NCBI GenBank assembly: GCA_903834135.1
Contig: CAILHZ010000025.1
Span: forward strand, 40,897 to 104,896
Direction of reading: 5' to 3'
Length of the DNA: 64,000 nucleotides
DNA from: an uncultured Opitutia bacterium
Lineage (GTDB): Bacteria > Verrucomicrobiota > Verrucomicrobiia > Opitutales > Opitutaceae
Under the pieces are notes generated by a model that had not been told where the DNA came from, searched no databases, and worked only from the letters and a program-made list of their open reading frames with translations. Each line of letters begins with the position of its first letter. The first letter of the stretch is position 1. The position numbers and the translations under genes are program-made. This document shows, one piece after another, positions 8,470-16,584 of the stretch.

Positions 8470-9936
8470 ATGACACTGATTCTTATTGGAATATGCTTAC
8501 TTGGAGTTGTTGGCGCATATTTCTGGAATAACCCCATGGGGCATACGCGCTCTTTCATGATTGCTCGTTTCATGAACTGGTTTCCCCTGGGAATGACCTA
8601 TGCCTTTTTGTACATGGGACGCTATAATTTAAACGTAGCAAAAAATGCGCTTGGTGGGCTTATGACCAAGCAAGATTTTGGGCTTATTTTTGCTGTGGGA
8701 ACTTGGACTTATGCTTTGTCCTTTCTAGTAAATGGCCCCTTGGTTGATCGTATTGGCGGAAAGAAAGGAATTCTAATTGCAGCTATTGGATCTTCTTTAG
8801 CTAACGTAGCTATGGGTGTTCTAACGTATCTGCTTATAACAGGCCGTCTGCATATAAATATGGTTCTGACTTTCTCAGTGATCTATTCCCTGAATATGTA
8901 TTTTCAAAGTTACGGAGCGGTATCGATTATCAAAGTTAAAGCGTACTGGTTTCACGTCAGAGAGCGTGGTGTTTTCGGTGCAATCTTTGGAACACTTATC
9001 TCTGTTGGTACTTATTTTGCATTTGATTGGAATCAGTCCATTGCTGAAGCATCAGCTATAAAGTCTACGTCTACGTCTTATCTGCACAGCTTTATACATT
9101 CCGCTTTTACATCGGCAGCTACGACAACGGATGCTGTATGGTCTGTATTTTTTATTCCTGCGCTTATTTTAGTAGTTTGGATCTTTATTGATTTATGGCT
9201 CGTAAAAGATTCTCCCGAAGACGCAGGGCATGCCTCGTTTGACACGCATGATGCTTCTTCAGGAAGTATGCATGTAGTATATACCGCCAAAGAATTACTC
9301 GCTAAAGTGTTCAAAAGTCGGCTTATGCTGCTTATAGCAGCAATCAATTTAACATCCGGCTTTTTTAGAAATGGGGTACAGCAGTGGTATCCTATTTTTG
9401 CACATGAAGTAAAACAACCAGGAGCTGAAACATTCCAGGCGCACTATGGTTTTTATCTTTGTATTTTCGGTATCGTTGGCAGTTTTGCCGGTGGATATAT
9501 TTCAGATAAATTATTTCACTCACGCCGTGGTCCACCTGCAGTGATGTTTTCAGCCTTAGTTGCGATCTGTTCTTTAGTGATGGCTGCCTTCCTTTTTACA
9601 GCTCCAGTATTAGTCGCAATCCTTGGTTTAATCATGGTGATGTGCTCAATTGGAGTTACTTCACTTATGGCGGGTACCGCAGCAACCGACTTTGGTGGAC
9701 GTAAAGCAACTGCAACGAGTTCGGGTATTGTAGACGGCTTTGCTTATCTAGGCAGTGGTATTCAATCGGTAAGCCTAGGCTATATCACTACACATAATTG
9801 GCAGTGGTGGCCATTATTCATCGCTCCTTGGGCAATTCTAGGTGCTATAATAGCATACCGGATTTGGAATGAGCTTCCTGCAGCGACACGTAAGTACATC
9901 AACGAAGTTGAATCAAAGAAACACAAGGTAGCTTAG
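8470..9936 (+). CDS. MFS transporter of the organophosphate/hexose (OPA, GlpT-like) type
   Basis: A 488-residue polytopic membrane protein with about 12 transmembrane helices. The segment YMGRYNLNVA near residue 50 is the OPA/GlpT-UhpT hallmark, VDRIGGKKG near 97 is the MFS loop 2-3 motif, and SYGAVSIIKVKAYWFHVRERG near 150-172 is typical of this group. It lies 57 bp before a secreted GH28 enzyme on the same strand, so it may import a sugar acid or phosphate sugar freed by polysaccharide breakdown. Substrate unknown. The ATG at 8470 places the first hydrophobic helix immediately at the amino terminus. Confidence 0.82.
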   Translation: MTLILIGICLLGVVGAYFWNNPMGHTRSFMIARFMNWFPLGMTYAFLYMGRYNLNVAKNALGGLMTKQDFGLIFAVGTWTYALSFLVNGPLVDRIGGKKGILIAAIGSSLANVAMGVLTYLLITGRLHINMVLTFSVIYSLNMYFQSYGAVSIIKVKAYWFHVRERGVFGAIFGTLISVGTYFAFDWNQSIAEASAIKSTSTSYLHSFIHSAFTSAATTTDAVWSVFFIPALILVVWIFIDLWLVKDSPEDAGHASFDTHDASSGSMHVVYTAKELLAKVFKSRLMLLIAAINLTSGFFRNGVQQWYPIFAHEVKQPGAETFQAHYGFYLCIFGIVGSFAGGYISDKLFHSRRGPPAVMFSALVAICSLVMAAFLFTAPVLVAILGLIMVMCSIGVTSLMAGTAATDFGGRKATATSSGIVDGFAYLGSGIQSVSLGYITTHNWQWWPLFIAPWAILGAIIAYRIWNELPAATRKYINEVESKKHKVA

Positions 9937-9993
9937 TTTGCTGTTTTGTTAGTTTCTTACTCTTTAGTTTATACTCTGTAGGATTATTTTATT

Positions 9994-11310
9994 ATGAAGC
10001 TTAACTCCTTTTTCTTTTATCTTAGTTTTATTCTAGTCAGTGCTATTAGACTTTGTGCGGATGTAGGAGATTTTACTGTAGCTCAACCGATTATACCTAA
10101 GGGAAGTGTTAATCTTAAAGATTTTGGTGCAATCAATGACGGCAAAACAGATAATGCAGGAGCTTTTAAACAAGCAGTAGAAGTATTAATTAAACGAGGC
10201 GGCGGTACTTTAATTGTACCAGAAGGCGTTTGGTATACGCTGCCTTTTGAATTAGCCAGTAACATTAATCTTAATCTTGCAGCGAATGCTAAGATTTTAT
10301 TTTCCCCTCATTTTGAGGATTATAAAGTAAAATCAAAGAAGTACCGTCCATTACTCTACATTCATGATGCACATGATATTGTAATATCGGGTAAAGGAAC
10401 AATAGATGGCAATGGCTCTGCATGGTGGCCTGAGGCGCTGCGTTTCAAACAAGAGGCTACTCGTTTACACTCGAGTAGTAATACAAGTCCAAGACCTCGT
10501 ATGGTACAGTTTGATCATTGTGTTCGTGTGCGTGTCGAAGATGTAACGCTTATTAATTCTCCTGTATTTAATTTAGTGCCGATGCTTTGTGAGGATGTGA
10601 CAATTGACCATGTAACAATTTACAACCCACATACGGCTCTTAATACAGACGGTATAGATCCATCTGCATCTAAGCGCGTTTTGATTACCCACTGCACTAT
10701 TGATACTGGAGATGACTGTATCGCAGTTAAGGCAGGTTCGGCTTCAGGAGTACTTACTGAAAATATTATAATCACAGATTGTGCATTCGGTCACGGCCAT
10801 GGATGCTCGATAGGCAGTGAGACCTACTCAGGTTTAAGACATATGATTGTAAGACGATGTACTTTCGATGGAACAGAAATTGGTGTACGTTTTAAATCAG
10901 ATCGTCGTAGGGGTGGGTTAGTAGAGGACGTTACCTATGAAGACTTAACGATGCGAAATGTTGGAGAAGCCATCGTAATTAGTAGTTATTACCAAGGTAC
11001 TACGACTGACATTGGAAGTGACGGTGGCAGTCAAAATGCTGAAGCTATTACACGCACAACTCCACACTGGAAGCATATAACTGTTAAGAATCTTAAAGCG
11101 GTTAATGGAACTAAAGATGCAGGTATGATTCTAGGACTTCCAGAAATGCCCGCTGAAGCGATCACACTGGAAAATGTATCCATTGAAGCACCTAAAGGCT
11201 TACGTATGGGTTATACAAAAAATGTCACCTTGAACGCAGTTCACATTACTGCTCAAGGTTCAGCTCTGATTGCAGATAAAACCAATGTTGGCCTTCAGCA
11301 GACTAAGTAA
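9994..11310 (+). CDS. Glycoside hydrolase family 28 (polygalacturonase-like), secreted
   Basis: A 438-residue protein with a signal peptide (residues 1-22, hydrophobic FFFYLSFILVSAI) and a right-handed beta-helix of GH28 type. The catalytic signature is complete: NTDG at 217-220, the DD pair at 240-241 (TGDDCIAVK), GHG at 268-270 with His269, and a downstream RFKSD segment. The start GSVNLKDFGAINDGKTDN is the usual pectinase entry motif. It should cleave galacturonan or rhamnogalacturonan outside the cytoplasm. Same strand as the preceding MFS carrier with 57 bp between them, likely co-transcribed. Confidence 0.9.
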   Translation: MKLNSFFFYLSFILVSAIRLCADVGDFTVAQPIIPKGSVNLKDFGAINDGKTDNAGAFKQAVEVLIKRGGGTLIVPEGVWYTLPFELASNINLNLAANAKILFSPHFEDYKVKSKKYRPLLYIHDAHDIVISGKGTIDGNGSAWWPEALRFKQEATRLHSSSNTSPRPRMVQFDHCVRVRVEDVTLINSPVFNLVPMLCEDVTIDHVTIYNPHTALNTDGIDPSASKRVLITHCTIDTGDDCIAVKAGSASGVLTENIIITDCAFGHGHGCSIGSETYSGLRHMIVRRCTFDGTEIGVRFKSDRRRGGLVEDVTYEDLTMRNVGEAIVISSYYQGTTTDIGSDGGSQNAEAITRTTPHWKHITVKNLKAVNGTKDAGMILGLPEMPAEAITLENVSIEAPKGLRMGYTKNVTLNAVHITAQGSALIADKTNVGLQQTK

Positions 11311-11330
11311 GTTTTACTTCACTAGGTTAA

Positions 11331-12314
11331 TTATCTGTTAAGCGCCTGCATCGCATGTGCTGCATAACGCGCACCTGCAGTAGCACCAACAGGGAAAGCC
11401 TCATCGAGTGTTTTTAAATCCGAGTCAGATAAGGTAATTGTTGTAGCTTTAATATTTTCCTCCAGGTACTTAATGCGCTTTGTTCCGGGAATAGGAACAA
11501 TGTCAGTACCACGTGAGAGAACCCAAGCTAATGCAATTTGAGCTGCAGTGGCGGACTTCGATTGTGCAATTGTTTCGCTAATCTTAACTCTATTTAAATT
11601 AAGATCGAAGTTTGCATCCGTAAAACGTGGATGCATGTTGCGATAATCATCGCCTGGAATATCTGCTTTAGTTTGAAAGCGTCCTGTGAGAAAGCCTCTG
11701 CCTAAAGGTGAATAAGCTACAAAGCCGACTCCAAGTTCACGGCAGGTCTTTAAGATTTCACTTTCAACATCCCTAGTCCACAAAGAGTATTCAGTTTGCA
11801 GAGCTGCAATAGGGTGTACTTTGAAAGCGCGTCTTAAGGTTTGAGGTGCTGCTTCAGACATCCCTAAGAATCTGACTTTACCTTGAGTGACTAGCTCCTT
11901 CATTGCTCCAACAGTGTCTTCAATGGGTACATTAGGATCAACCCTGTGTTGGTAGTATAAATCGATTACATCTACCTTGAGGCGCCTTAGACTATCCTCA
12001 CAGGATTTGCGCACATATTCAGGTGTACCACAGACACCTAAAAATTCACCGTTAGGACCGCGCATATTGGCAAACTTTGTAGCAAGAATGACCTTATCTC
12101 TTTTACCTACGAGTGCTTGAGCGAGTAATTCTTCATTCTTACCAGAGCCGTACATGTCAGCTGTATCCAAAAACGTTACGCCTAGTTCAATTGATTTATG
12201 GATTGTCTTAATAGACTCAGCATCATCTCGTCCGGAGTAAAATTCAGACATTCCCATACAGCCTAAACCGATTTGGGAAACTTTAAGGCCTTGGCCTAGT
12301 GTGCGTGTATTCAT
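11331..12314 (-). CDS. Aldo/keto reductase
   Basis: A 327-residue NADPH-type aldo/keto reductase. Tetrad residues are Asp50, Tyr55, Lys80 and His123 (YYQHRVDP). Motifs [11 protein letters not shown] and [18 protein letters not shown] fit the broad AKR13/YakC group that reduces aldehydes and diketones. It lies 25 bp downstream of an Old Yellow Enzyme gene on the same strand, which opposes the VOC dioxygenase; together they suggest detoxification of reactive carbonyls or quinones. The physiological substrate is unknown. It is distinct from the aldose-dehydrogenase-like AKR at 7082. Confidence 0.88.
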   Translation of the reverse strand: MNTRTLGQGLKVSQIGLGCMGMSEFYSGRDDAESIKTIHKSIELGVTFLDTADMYGSGKNEELLAQALVGKRDKVILATKFANMRGPNGEFLGVCGTPEYVRKSCEDSLRRLKVDVIDLYYQHRVDPNVPIEDTVGAMKELVTQGKVRFLGMSEAAPQTLRRAFKVHPIAALQTEYSLWTRDVESEILKTCRELGVGFVAYSPLGRGFLTGRFQTKADIPGDDYRNMHPRFTDANFDLNLNRVKISETIAQSKSATAAQIALAWVLSRGTDIVPIPGTKRIKYLEENIKATTITLSDSDLKTLDEAFPVGATAGARYAAHAMQALNR

Positions 12315-12339
12315 GATGAGATATTTAGTTTAACTAAGT

Positions 12340-13410
12340 TTAAAATGCGCGTGCGTACTGAATAGGAGGGGGCAGATCTTTACTGCGACCTAGAGCGCGT
12401 GCCGCGAGCTGAGGCCAGCGAGGATTTCTAAGCATCTCGCGTGCGAGTAGAACTAAGTCAGCTCGGCTATTAGCAATAATTTCTTCAGCTTGGGCAGGCT
12501 CTGTGATCAAGCCTACCGCTGCAGTGGCAATTCCTGATTCTTTTTTGATGCGCTCGGCAAAGGGAATTTGAAATCCAGGAGCTACAGGGATCTTTGCATT
12601 GTGCACATTACCTCCGGTACTTGAATCAATCAGATCTACGCCTGCTGCTTTTAATTGAACCGCAAGATTAACGCATTCGTCTATAGACCAGCCTCCCTCA
12701 GTCCAATCCGTGCAGGATAAACGCACGGTGAATGGTAAATGATCTGGCCAAACGTTTCTTACGGCTTTGACTGTTTCCATCAAAAAACGAATACGGTTCT
12801 CAAACGAGCCACCATACTGATCAGTACGTGTATTGCTTAAAGGAGATAAAAATTGGTGACTTAAGTAGCCGTGGGCTGCATGTAATTCAACATAGGTAAA
12901 ACCCGCAAGAAGTGCTCTTTTTGCTGCATTAACAAAATCACCTTGAATGTGAGCAATCTCAGTAAGTGTTAACTCTGTAGGCACAAGAGCTAAGTCACCT
13001 CCAAAAGATAGGGCACTTGGGGCATATGTCTGCCAGCCTCCAGAACTTGAATTTAAATGCGCTCCACCTTGTTGAGGTATGGCAGCAGACGCTTTACGAC
13101 CTGCGTGGGCAAGTTGGATTCCAGGAACAGCTCCCTGAGATTTGATAAAACGGGTGATAGGGGTAAGTGGCTCTATGTGTTTATCACTCCACAAACCAGC
13201 ACATCCTGGGGTAATTCTGCCTTCTGGGGATACCGCAGTAGCCTCAGCAATTATGAGACCTGCACCACCCACAGCGAATGAACCCAGATGCACGGCATGC
13301 CAATCATTCATGAGGCCATCGATTGCCGAATATTGGCACATTGGAGCTACTCCGATTCGGTTTCGTAGAGTAATTGACTTAATTGTAAATGGATCGAGCA
13401 GATGAGGCAT
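12340..13410 (-). CDS. NADH:flavin oxidoreductase, Old Yellow Enzyme family (YqjM/NamA-like)
   Basis: A 356-residue TIM-barrel flavoenzyme. Cys25 in APMCQYSA matches the redox-tuning cysteine of the YqjM class; QLAHAGRK near residue 100 and HAAHGYL-QFLSPL-N-RTD-YGG near 180-200 are the substrate and FMN signatures. It would reduce activated C=C bonds such as enones, quinones or nitro compounds using NADPH. Likely operon with the AKR downstream and divergent, across 79 bp, from a VOC ring-cleavage-type dioxygenase. Confidence 0.92.
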   Translation of the reverse strand: MPHLLDPFTIKSITLRNRIGVAPMCQYSAIDGLMNDWHAVHLGSFAVGGAGLIIAEATAVSPEGRITPGCAGLWSDKHIEPLTPITRFIKSQGAVPGIQLAHAGRKASAAIPQQGGAHLNSSSGGWQTYAPSALSFGGDLALVPTELTLTEIAHIQGDFVNAAKRALLAGFTYVELHAAHGYLSHQFLSPLSNTRTDQYGGSFENRIRFLMETVKAVRNVWPDHLPFTVRLSCTDWTEGGWSIDECVNLAVQLKAAGVDLIDSSTGGNVHNAKIPVAPGFQIPFAERIKKESGIATAAVGLITEPAQAEEIIANSRADLVLLAREMLRNPRWPQLAARALGRSKDLPPPIQYARAF

Positions 13411-13489
13411 GTTATGTTTATAATGAACTCTTTATTGGAAAATTCGCAACTGCACAGAGTAAAGATTTGGAGACTTTTAAAAGTATGCT

Positions 13490-14437
13490 ATGGTAATAGG
13501 TATGCAACTAGGCGGAATTCATCATCTCACAGCTGTAACAGCTAATGTTGGGCAAAATCATGCTTTCTATACTCAGGTTATGGGAATGCGCCTAGTTAAA
13601 AAGACTGTAAATCAAGATGACGTTTCTGCATACCACTTGTTCTATGCTGATGCAGAAGCGTCTCCTGGTTCTGATCTAACTTTTTTTGATTGGCCTGTAC
13701 CTCGAGAAAGACGTGGAACACGCAGCATCACCCGCACAGGTCTACGCATAGGTTCAGAAAAAAGTCTCATGTGGTGGATTGATCGCTTGAAAGCTGCATC
13801 CATACCAGTGAGTTCGGGCTTTGAGCGTGCTGGAAGATTTGGTGTTGATTTTGAAGATTTCGAAGGACAGCGCTTAAGTTTAGTTGTTGATACAAAATCT
13901 AAGGGTAATCCATGGATTGGTAGTCCTGTTCCACTTGAGCACCAAATTATTGGTCTAGGTCCAGTAACAATGAGTATTCCGGAATTAAAACCAACCCAGC
14001 ATTTATTAACTAAAATAATGGGAATGCGTGAAATTTCAGAATACACATTAGGAAATAATCCTGTGCATGTTTTTGAAATGGGACCAGGTGGCGCATCCGC
14101 TGAATTACATGTAGCAGTAGAAGCAGGAGTAGGCGTTGGTAGACAGGGTGCAGGAGCTGTGCATCACATTGCTTTTAGAATCGCAACAGATGAAGGCTAT
14201 CATGGTTGGCTAGAGCATTTAGCTGATAGCGGAATTCCTACTAGTGGCCCTGTAGATCGTTTTTATTTTAAGAGTCTATACTTTAGAGAACCTGGTGGTA
14301 TACTTTTTGAAATAGCAACTGATGGACCAGGCTTTGCAGTTGATGAACCTAAGGATTCATTGGGACTTAAACTTGCACTTCCTCCGTTCTTAGAAAGTAG
14401 GCGCAATGAAATTGAAGCAGGACTTAAATCGCTTTAA
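13490..14437 (+). CDS. VOC family ring-cleaving dioxygenase (MhqO/PcpA-like)
   Basis: A 315-residue protein of two tandem vicinal-oxygen-chelate halves. Metal-ligand candidates are the His11/His12 pair (GGIHHLTAV), the second-half pair in GAVHHIAF, and Glu in GGILFEIATD, the usual His-His-Glu set. The family includes hydroquinone-specific dioxygenases such as Bacillus MhqO. The divergent OYE and AKR genes suit a role in quinone or electrophile stress. Translation may begin at the ATG at 13490 or four codons later at 13502 (MQLGG), which fits the family start better. Confidence 0.85.
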   Translation: MVIGMQLGGIHHLTAVTANVGQNHAFYTQVMGMRLVKKTVNQDDVSAYHLFYADAEASPGSDLTFFDWPVPRERRGTRSITRTGLRIGSEKSLMWWIDRLKAASIPVSSGFERAGRFGVDFEDFEGQRLSLVVDTKSKGNPWIGSPVPLEHQIIGLGPVTMSIPELKPTQHLLTKIMGMREISEYTLGNNPVHVFEMGPGGASAELHVAVEAGVGVGRQGAGAVHHIAFRIATDEGYHGWLEHLADSGIPTSGPVDRFYFKSLYFREPGGILFEIATDGPGFAVDEPKDSLGLKLALPPFLESRRNEIEAGLKSL

Positions 14438-14815
14438 GAATTAAACAGGTAAGCTTAAATGCATACTAGAGAAACGGTAATAATTAACTTAATTATATGC
14501 CTGTAGTGTCTTTTTGTTACTAATATCAATGAGTGAATATAAATTTATCTGTATTCAGATGTATAATTATAGCTGATCATAACATTGTGTAACTATACAG
14601 CCATTACACAGTGCTCTTTTTTTAACCGTGTAGTACGACGTTACTCCATTATACTAGTCTGTATTTAAGATGGCATAATACGACTTATGAAGTATACTAT
14701 TTAAGTCTAAAATTGGTGATACGTTGTGATGGAAAAATATTTTACTATTTAGTAGAGTAAAATCCTTATATAAAGACATTGATAGCCCTGCTTTTTAACG
14801 GAGCGTAAAAAAAGA
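14438..14815. other. 378-bp intergenic region
   Basis: AT-rich spacer between the VOC dioxygenase and the GH32 gene. It contains a probable intrinsic terminator (14583-14623). The rest should include the GH32 promoter; no clear consensus was found and no ORF is supported. Confidence 0.6.
14583..14623 (+). terminator. Probable intrinsic terminator after the VOC gene
   Basis: CATTGTGTAA (14583-14592) pairs with TTACACAGTG (14604-14613), nine pairs plus one G-T wobble, loop 11 nt, followed by CTC and a run of seven T. It sits about 145 bp after the stop codon. Confidence 0.6.
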
Positions 14816-16435
14816 ATGCAAATAAATATTTCACGTCGCCAAATGTTATCACAGACAGTTTTGGGATTCGGTTTGCTGCTATTAGCTCGGGGTAGTCTTT
14901 TTGCTCAATCTGCTAGACGTATTCTGAGTTCTGTTTTGGCACATGATACGCAAAGGCCGCAATTTCATTTCATGCCCCCAAGTGATTGGATGAATGATCC
15001 TAATGGGCCGATTTATTTTAAGGGTAATTACCATATGTTTTATCAGTATAATCCCAATATGTTACAAGGCTGGGGGCCTTTTGCTTGGGGCCACGCAATC
15101 AGTACGGATATGGTTCATTGGAAGCATTTGCCGGTTGCGATTATGCCAACTAAGAACGGTCCTGACGCGCTTGGCTGTTGGACGGGTACTGCAATTGTAA
15201 AAGATGGGTCTGTTTATATCGTATATACAGGAATATCTGAAACCGATGTAGGAAAAGGAACAGTTACAATCGCTATTGGAGATAGGCCTAAGGTTTACTG
15301 TAAGGAGTCACAATGTGTAGCAGTTTCTAGTGACGATCTTTTACTAAATTGGTCTAAGAGTGCAGAGGCTCTAATAGACACGACTCCAGATACTGCTAAG
15401 CGCAGTGGCTTTAGGGACCCTTCGTGGTGGAAGCAGGGGGATGTCTGGTATATGACTTTAGGTAGTGGTCTTAGTGCGCCTTCAAAACTAGCCCAACTAC
15501 TCTTATATAGATCTAGTGATTTTAAACGCTGGGAATTCGTAAAAGTACTTACTGATAGTGCACAAACATTAGATTTACCTTCAATTGCCGGCTATCCGGA
15601 AGATAACATGTGGGAGTGTCCAGAATTTTTCCCCTTAGGAACTAAGCATGTGCTCATATGTTCAACAGGTGGTAAAAATCACTGGACGAGTGGAATTTTT
15701 AATTCTGTTACACTTACATTTACCCCTGAGAAAAAAGGAGTTATAGATTACGGCTGTTACTATGCTGCAAAAACTCAACTCGATTCTTTGGGTAATCGAA
15801 TCATTTGGGGTTGGATTCAAGAACGTAGACCACCTGAGATGTACAATGATGCAGGATGGGCTGGGGTGATGAGTCTTCCACGCATTCTCGAATTAAATAA
15901 TCAAGGAGAGCTTATCACGCGCGTATCGCCTGAAGTAAATAAGTTAAGAAAGAATTCCGTATCACTAGATATTAATCAAAATGAAGAGAAAAGAAGTCAT
16001 CAGATTCGTTCTCTTTTGGTTAAGAACTGTAGTGCTGAAATTAAATGTTTTATAAAAAAGACAAATGAAGCGTTTAGTTTTTCAATTAGGGGTTCCGTTT
16101 TGGGCTCTGATTATAAGGGGCACTCAAAAAAAATAGGATCTGAGTTATGGATTACATTTACGTATGACCCAGTGTACCCAGACAAAATTAAGATAAATGA
16201 TAAAATGTTGTCCTTGGGTGAAGGTATACACGATCACTTAGAGTTCAGCGTTTATGTTGATGGTTCTGTGATCGAGGCTTTCGTTAATGAGTGCGTTGCC
16301 TTTACAAAGCGTGTGTATTTTGATGCGGCAAAAACACCCTATACAGGAATTCATTATACCGGTAAAACAATGAATATCATTGCTTTAGATATGTGGGAGT
16401 TAGATGCGATTACACAGAATCGACTTACTGATTAA
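14816..16435 (+). CDS. Glycoside hydrolase family 32 (beta-fructosidase: levanase/inulinase/invertase), Tat-exported
   Basis: A 539-residue enzyme hydrolysing fructosyl linkages of sucrose, inulin or levan. The catalytic triad is visible: WMNDPNG with nucleophile Asp61, RDP at 200-202, and ECPE with acid/base Glu267. A carboxy-terminal beta-sandwich (about 400-530) ends with the VDGSVIEAFVNE motif. The amino terminus SRRQMLSQTVLG is a twin-arginine signal followed by a hydrophobic core and FAQ cleavage site, so export is probably folded via Tat. It precedes a TonB-dependent receptor on the same strand with a 149-bp gap, suggesting a fructan-use unit. Which fructan is used cannot be told. Confidence 0.93.
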   Translation: MQINISRRQMLSQTVLGFGLLLLARGSLFAQSARRILSSVLAHDTQRPQFHFMPPSDWMNDPNGPIYFKGNYHMFYQYNPNMLQGWGPFAWGHAISTDMVHWKHLPVAIMPTKNGPDALGCWTGTAIVKDGSVYIVYTGISETDVGKGTVTIAIGDRPKVYCKESQCVAVSSDDLLLNWSKSAEALIDTTPDTAKRSGFRDPSWWKQGDVWYMTLGSGLSAPSKLAQLLLYRSSDFKRWEFVKVLTDSAQTLDLPSIAGYPEDNMWECPEFFPLGTKHVLICSTGGKNHWTSGIFNSVTLTFTPEKKGVIDYGCYYAAKTQLDSLGNRIIWGWIQERRPPEMYNDAGWAGVMSLPRILELNNQGELITRVSPEVNKLRKNSVSLDINQNEEKRSHQIRSLLVKNCSAEIKCFIKKTNEAFSFSIRGSVLGSDYKGHSKKIGSELWITFTYDPVYPDKIKINDKMLSLGEGIHDHLEFSVYVDGSVIEAFVNECVAFTKRVYFDAAKTPYTGIHYTGKTMNIIALDMWELDAITQNRLTD

Positions 16436-16440
16436 GCGAA

Positions 16441-16497
16441 CATTCGTCTTAAAATAACCTTCAATGAAAAGAAGACCTTATTTTCATGCAACGAATG
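16441..16497 (+). repeat. 57-nt nested inverted repeat between GH32 and receptor genes
   Basis: CATTCGT (16441-16447) pairs with ACGAATG (16491-16497), AAAATAA (16451-16457) with TTATTTT (16478-16484) and CTTC (16459-16462) with GAAG (16471-16474), in nested order. No U-run follows. It could be an RNA processing or differential-expression hairpin, or an imperfect terminator. Confidence 0.55.
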
Positions 16498-16584
16498 CAT
16501 TTATGCTGACTTTACTTTCCATCGTTGGGGACTATTTATTTTTTCTAATTTAGACTAGTACCCTACAAACCCTGCAATAGAATT

